Of a stretch of 64,000 nucleotides of DNA, positions 59,715 to 64,000 are shown in pieces. The stretch comes from Thiobacillus thioparus DSM 505. Its GTDB lineage: Bacteria > Pseudomonadota > Gammaproteobacteria > Burkholderiales > Thiobacillaceae. Below the pieces are notes generated by a model that worked only from the letters and a program-made list of their open reading frames with translations, ran no database searches and had not been told where the DNA came from. Location of the stretch: NCBI RefSeq assembly GCF_000373385.1, contig NZ_KB891316.1:1-64000 (forward strand). Reading direction: 5' to 3'. Within the stretch, counting starts at the first letter, position 1; each line of letters opens with the position of its first letter. The position numbers and the translations under genes are program-made.

Positions 59715-60260
59715 CTATGGCCTGACCAGGGCAGCTTCGACCTGCTGGCGTTTGTCGACTCCCACCAGCGTCTCGATCAGCGCAAGCGCGAAATCCATCG
59801 CCGTACCTGGCCCGCGCGAAGTCAGCACCTTGCCGTCCCGCACCACGGCCGCCGCGCTAACGGTCACGCCGGGCAAGCCATCGAGAAAACCGGGGTAGCT
59901 GGTGGCCTGCCTGCCATCAAGCACACCCGCTTCGGCGAGCACCATCGGGGCAGCACAAATGGCGGCGGTGTATTTCCCCGCTGCCGCCATGTCCTTCAGC
60001 AACTGGAGAATACGCGGGTCTGCCTTCAGATGGGCCGCGCCGGGCATACCGCCGGGCAGCACCACCATGTCGTAGTCGTCCTGCAAGGCGCGATCCAGCG
60101 TCAGATCCGGCACCAATTGCACGCCGCGGCTGGCCTTGACGACGCCGGGCTTGAGTCCGGCGCTCACCACTTCGATGCCGGCACGGCGCAACAAATCGAT
60201 GATGGTGACGGCCTCAAGCTCTTCGCAGCCGTCCGCCAGCGGAACCAGGACTTTGGCCAT
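59715..60260 (-). CDS. DJ-1/PfpI family protein (YajL-like)
   Basis: 181-aa DJ-1 superfamily protein. The nucleophile-elbow Cys is in AAICAAPMVLAEAG, a conserved Glu in DGCEELEAV, and a GGMPGAAHL loop. Closest in features to YajL/DJ-1, which act in oxidative and carbonyl stress protection; the exact enzyme activity is debated. Start at 60260 follows GGAGGCGC. It is 16 nt after yajQ. Confidence 0.9.
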   Translation of the reverse strand: MAKVLVPLADGCEELEAVTIIDLLRRAGIEVVSAGLKPGVVKASRGVQLVPDLTLDRALQDDYDMVVLPGGMPGAAHLKADPRILQLLKDMAAAGKYTAAICAAPMVLAEAGVLDGRQATSYPGFLDGLPGVTVSAAAVVRDGKVLTSRGPGTAMDFALALIETLVGVDKRQQVEAALVRP

Positions 60261-60276
60261 ATGCGCCTCCTGTTCG

Positions 60277-60762
60277 TCAGTCGCGGAAATTCTGGTACTG
60301 CAGCGGGAAGTCGGTGATGGTCTTCCGCACCAGCGCAATGGTGTCTTGCAGAATATCGCGCTTGGCACCCGACACGCGCACGGCGTCGCCCTGGATGCTG
60401 GCTTGCACCTTCAGCTTGCTGTCCTTGATGCATTTGACGATCTTCTTCGCCAGTTCGGTCTCGACGCCCGTCTTCACCGTCACGCTGCGCTTGACCTTGT
60501 TGCCCGAGACTTTCTCGACGCTGCCAATGTCCAGGCATTTCACGTCGACGCTACGCTTGGCGAGCTTTTGCGCGAGGATGTCCTGCACCTGGTCGAGCTG
60601 GAATTCGGTATCGGCGTAGACCGTCAGCACATAGTCGGCCTGTTCGACGCGAGCATCGGATCCCTTGAAATCGAAACGGGTGGACACTTCCTTGTTGACC
60701 TGGTCGACCGCGTTGCGCACTTCCTGTTTGTCGACCTCGGACACGATGTCAAAACTCGGCAT
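60277..60762 (-). CDS. yajQ: YajQ family cyclic di-GMP-binding protein
   Basis: 161-aa protein of two related ferredoxin-like domains. The conserved start [15 protein letters not shown] and STRFDFKG and the end [12 protein letters not shown] are family signatures. Members bind c-di-GMP and interact with transcription factors in some pathogens. It lies 2 nt downstream of the BPH gene. Confidence 0.94.
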   Translation of the reverse strand: MPSFDIVSEVDKQEVRNAVDQVNKEVSTRFDFKGSDARVEQADYVLTVYADTEFQLDQVQDILAQKLAKRSVDVKCLDIGSVEKVSGNKVKRSVTVKTGVETELAKKIVKCIKDSKLKVQASIQGDAVRVSGAKRDILQDTIALVRKTITDFPLQYQNFRD

Positions 60763-60764
60763 GT

Positions 60765-61340
60765 TTACTCCTCAACATCCATCACAAATGACTGCGCCGG
60801 CAAACCCGACTCGTCATGGAATTCGGCCGCCGCCATCACACCCAGCCGCGCCACCGCCTCGGCATCGAGCGAAGGCGCGCGGTAGGCCGCGTACATCGCG
60901 CCCAGTGCATACGGGCTGCCGCTGCCATAGGCATAGAATTTCGAGAACTCCTGCACCGTGCGATGCGCCGCCACGCCGAATATGCCGCGCGGGTTGGCAA
61001 TCAGCACGTCCATGCGGCTGGACTCCAGGTCTTCCTCCTTGTCCTCGCCTGTCTGCAGATAGTACTGCTCCTTGAGAACGCCGTGCAGGGCATTCCACAC
61101 GCTGAAGATGCTGGCCACCGAGTCCAGCTGCGGCGGCTCTTCCAGCGAAGAAAAATAATCCGTCAGGATCAGCTTGAAGGTCGCCGATCCGGTGATCGCC
61201 ACGAAGCTGTCGCCGACGTGAATGATCTTTTCGTGGTTCGCCACATAGGCGGCGGATTCCTTGCCGCCGCCCCATTTCGTCAGCGTGTCGGCCGCAATCG
61301 CGATACGACCGCCTTTCCTGACGACGGTGACGGTGGTCAT
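60765..61340 (-). CDS. betaproteobacterial proteasome homologue (BPH), Ntn-hydrolase
   Basis: 191-aa 20S-proteasome-beta/HslV-like protein. Removal of Met1 would expose Thr2 ([11 protein letters not shown]) as the N-terminal nucleophile; a lysine at about 33-38 ([10 protein letters not shown] region) and [15 protein letters not shown] match the fold. HslV itself is usually about 175 aa with a neighbouring hslU; here no ATPase is nearby, and the sequence fits the BPH family reported from betaproteobacteria. It lies between ppnP and yajQ, in an operon starting upstream at argF. Confidence 0.82.
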   Translation of the reverse strand: MTTVTVVRKGGRIAIAADTLTKWGGGKESAAYVANHEKIIHVGDSFVAITGSATFKLILTDYFSSLEEPPQLDSVASIFSVWNALHGVLKEQYYLQTGEDKEEDLESSRMDVLIANPRGIFGVAAHRTVQEFSKFYAYGSGSPYALGAMYAAYRAPSLDAEAVARLGVMAAAEFHDESGLPAQSFVMDVEE

Positions 61341-61348
61341 GATTCAGC

Positions 61349-61663
61349 TCAGCCGAAGTGGCAGACGTAGTGATAGGGCTCGCCCGCCACCTCGATGTCG
61401 AAACTGGAATTGCCCGGCACCTTGAACGACTGGCCGGCGCCGTAGCGTGCCCACTCGCTCTCACCGGCCAGCTTGACGCGGCAGGCACCCGCCACGGTCT
61501 CCATGATTTCCGGCGCACCGGTGTTGAAAGTGAGCGTGGACGGCAGGATCACGCCGACCGATTTCTTGGTGCCATCTGCCAGCGTAATGCTGTGCGACAC
61601 GCACTTGCCGTCGAAATAGACGTTGGCCTTGGAAACAACCGAGACATTGTCGAACTGGGACAT
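61349..61663 (-). CDS. ppnP: pyrimidine/purine nucleoside phosphorylase PpnP
   Basis: 104-aa cupin-fold phosphorylase (former DUF1255). Family motifs include [38 protein letters not shown] and a terminal YHYVCHFG. Broad activity for nucleosides is known for the E. coli homologue. Start 61663 gives the family length. It is 2 nt after argG. Confidence 0.93.
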   Translation of the reverse strand: MSQFDNVSVVSKANVYFDGKCVSHSITLADGTKKSVGVILPSTLTFNTGAPEIMETVAGACRVKLAGESEWARYGAGQSFKVPGNSSFDIEVAGEPYHYVCHFG

Positions 61664-61665
61664 GC

Positions 61666-62895
<1,230 letters not shown>

Positions 62896-62905
62896 GGTGT
62901 GTGCG

Positions 62906-63145
62906 TCAGTGGGTGGAACCGGATTTGTTCTTGTCGATGATCTCGACCTGACCGGGGAAGCCGCCGATCTTCAGGATGTCGAGGTTGGTGGCGAGGCTGG
63001 CCTTTTCGATCTCGATGCCGACCACGCGGCCGTCTTCCGACAGGTTGAGCACGATGCCTTCGTGTGCTTCCCACGCCTGCGCGGGATTTTCGGGACTGAT
63101 TTCGACATAGAGCGAATCCATGTCCTTGAAATAGGCGATGTTCAT
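62906..63145 (-). CDS. DUF2283 domain protein
   Basis: 79-aa protein. The core [17 protein letters not shown] and [22 protein letters not shown] matches DUF2283, a small beta-rich family of unknown function. It overlaps the argF stop by four bases (ATGA) and lies 10 nt upstream of argG, so it must be expressed with the arginine genes. Confidence 0.85.
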   Translation of the reverse strand: MNIAYFKDMDSLYVEISPENPAQAWEAHEGIVLNLSEDGRVVGIEIEKASLATNLDILKIGGFPGQVEIIDKNKSGSTH

Positions 63146-64000
63146 GATTCGATTTTTCCTAACAGTAGATATTCCATCAGTGCCTTCTGCACGTGCAGCC
63201 GGTTCTCGGCCTCATCCCAAACCACCGACTGCGGGCCGTCGATCACCTCGGCGGTGACTTCCTCGCCACGATGCGCTGGCAGGCAATGCATGAAGAGTGC
63301 GGTGGATTTCGCCACCTGCATCATGTCGGCATCGACCTGCCAATCGGCGAATGCCTTCAGCCGCTCCTCGTTTTCGGCCTCCCAGCCCATGCTGGTCCAC
63401 ACGTCGGTGGTCACCAGATCGGCGCCGCGGCAAGCGTCCATCGGGTCGGCAAAACTTTCGTAATTGTCCGTGCCGTATAGATTGGCGCGCTCGGGCTCGA
63501 CTTCATAACCGGGAGGCGTCGACACGTGGACGTTGAAATCGAGCACTTCAGCCGCCTGCAGCCAGGTGTTGCACATATTGTTGGAGTCGCCGACCCATGC
63601 CACGGTCTTGCCCTGGATCGAACCGCGATGCTCGATGAAGGTGAAGATGTCGGCGAGGATCTGGCACGGATGATATTCGTTGGTCAGACCGTTGATCACC
63701 GGCACGCGCGAATGCGACGCGAAGCGCTCGATGATCTCCTGCTCGAAGGTGCGGATCATCACGATGTCGACCATGCGCGAGATGACCTCGCCTGCGTCCT
63801 CCACCGGCTCGCCGCGTCCCAGTTGTGTGTCGCGCGTGTTGAGGTAGATCGCCGAGCCGCCAAGCTGGTGCATGCCAGCTTCGAACGAAAGCCGCGTACG
63901 GGTCGAGCTTTTTTCGAAGATCATCGCCAGTGTCCGGTCGACCAGCGGGTGATACGGCTGATAGCGCTTGAAACGCGACTTGATCAGCCGCGCGCGTTCG
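63142..64000 (-). CDS. argF: ornithine carbamoyltransferase, N terminus beyond the window
   Basis: The 3' 286 codons are present; the reading frame is open to the right edge (position 64000) and continues past the Met at 63924, which is internal. The carbamoyl-phosphate site is FEKSSTRTR; later motifs are HPCQILAD, and the C-terminal ornithine loop FMHCLPAHRGEEV. It catalyses citrulline formation in arginine synthesis. Confidence 0.95.
   Translation of the reverse strand, partial: ERARLIKSRFKRYQPYHPLVDRTLAMIFEKSSTRTRLSFEAGMHQLGGSAIYLNTRDTQLGRGEPVEDAGEVISRMVDIVMIRTFEQEIIERFASHSRVPVINGLTNEYHPCQILADIFTFIEHRGSIQGKTVAWVGDSNNMCNTWLQAAEVLDFNVHVSTPPGYEVEPERANLYGTDNYESFADPMDACRGADLVTTDVWTSMGWEAENEERLKAFADWQVDADMMQVAKSTALFMHCLPAHRGEEVTAEVIDGPQSVVWDEAENRLHVQKALMEYLLLGKIES

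Noticed and set aside
63142..63924. argF considered complete with a start at 63924
   Set aside because: The Met at 63924 is within the conserved FEKSSTRTR region context, and the frame stays open to 64000 with family-like sequence (RFKRYQPYHPLVDRTLA). The gene is cut by the window edge.

Overview
The window looks like chromosomal DNA of a betaproteobacterium of the Nitrosomonadales/Thiobacillus type. Support comes from the GC-rich coding, an XrtB (exosortase B) exopolysaccharide locus, a betaproteobacterial proteasome homologue (BPH), a PP0621-pilS-pilR cluster, a petABC-sspA-sspB block and several DsrE-fold proteins. The genus call is inference; no database search was possible.

Layout. 1-454 (-): the 5' end of a 16S rRNA gene with its boxA and promoter, preceded by an initiator tRNA. 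677-8101: housekeeping genes (Fe-alcohol dehydrogenase, LemA with a GIDE-domain partner, 2Fe-2S flavoreductase, recJ, rhomboid protease). 8190-43347: about 35 kb, all on the minus strand, forming one exosortase/PEP-CTERM exopolysaccharide locus. Read in the direction of transcription it holds three PEP-CTERM surface proteins, the initiating sugar-phosphate transferase, a FadL-OmpA fusion barrel, the Eps secretion and chain-length machinery (EpsD, CAAX-type protease, EpsL, EpsE, EpsF, EpsG), XrtB and EpsI, GDP-fucose genes, flippase and polymerase, a secreted BNR-type protein, five glycosyltransferases with two methyltransferases, UDP-GlcNAc epimerase/dehydrogenase genes, dTDP-rhamnose genes and galE. 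43884-47153: pilS-pilR, terminator and tRNA-Thr. 47193-50894 (-): sspB, sspA and the cytochrome bc1 operon. 51050-59192: HtrA protease; an ECF sigma factor / anti-sigma / thioredoxin-domain operon transcribed away from a periplasmic DsrE protein; orn, cytochrome c, pterin dehydratase, a frameshifted CZB-domain gene, rsgA and a further DsrE protein. 59211-64000 (-): CBS protein, DJ-1, YajQ, BPH, PpnP, argG, a DUF2283 protein and the 3' part of argF.

The most interesting system is the ECF cassette at 52237-55897. The anti-sigma factor carries a periplasmic DsrE-fold domain with a conserved cysteine. The operon continues into an exported thioredoxin-fold protein. The 139-bp divergent control region has the same promoter, TGGAATAA-N15-CGTC, on both strands, one driving the sigma operon and the other an exported DsrE protein. 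This suggests a self-amplifying envelope sulfur/redox response. The second notable pattern is a set of sigma-54 type -24/-12 sites ([TG]GG-N-A-[TC]-G-N4-TTGC) upstream of all three PEP-CTERM genes and of epsE. They lie beside a PilR-type sigma-54 activator gene and suggest coordinate control of surface proteins and the export machinery.

No CRISPR array, insertion sequence, integrase or prophage was seen. Start codons were chosen from ribosome-binding sites, overlaps and family lengths; alternatives are stated where they matter.
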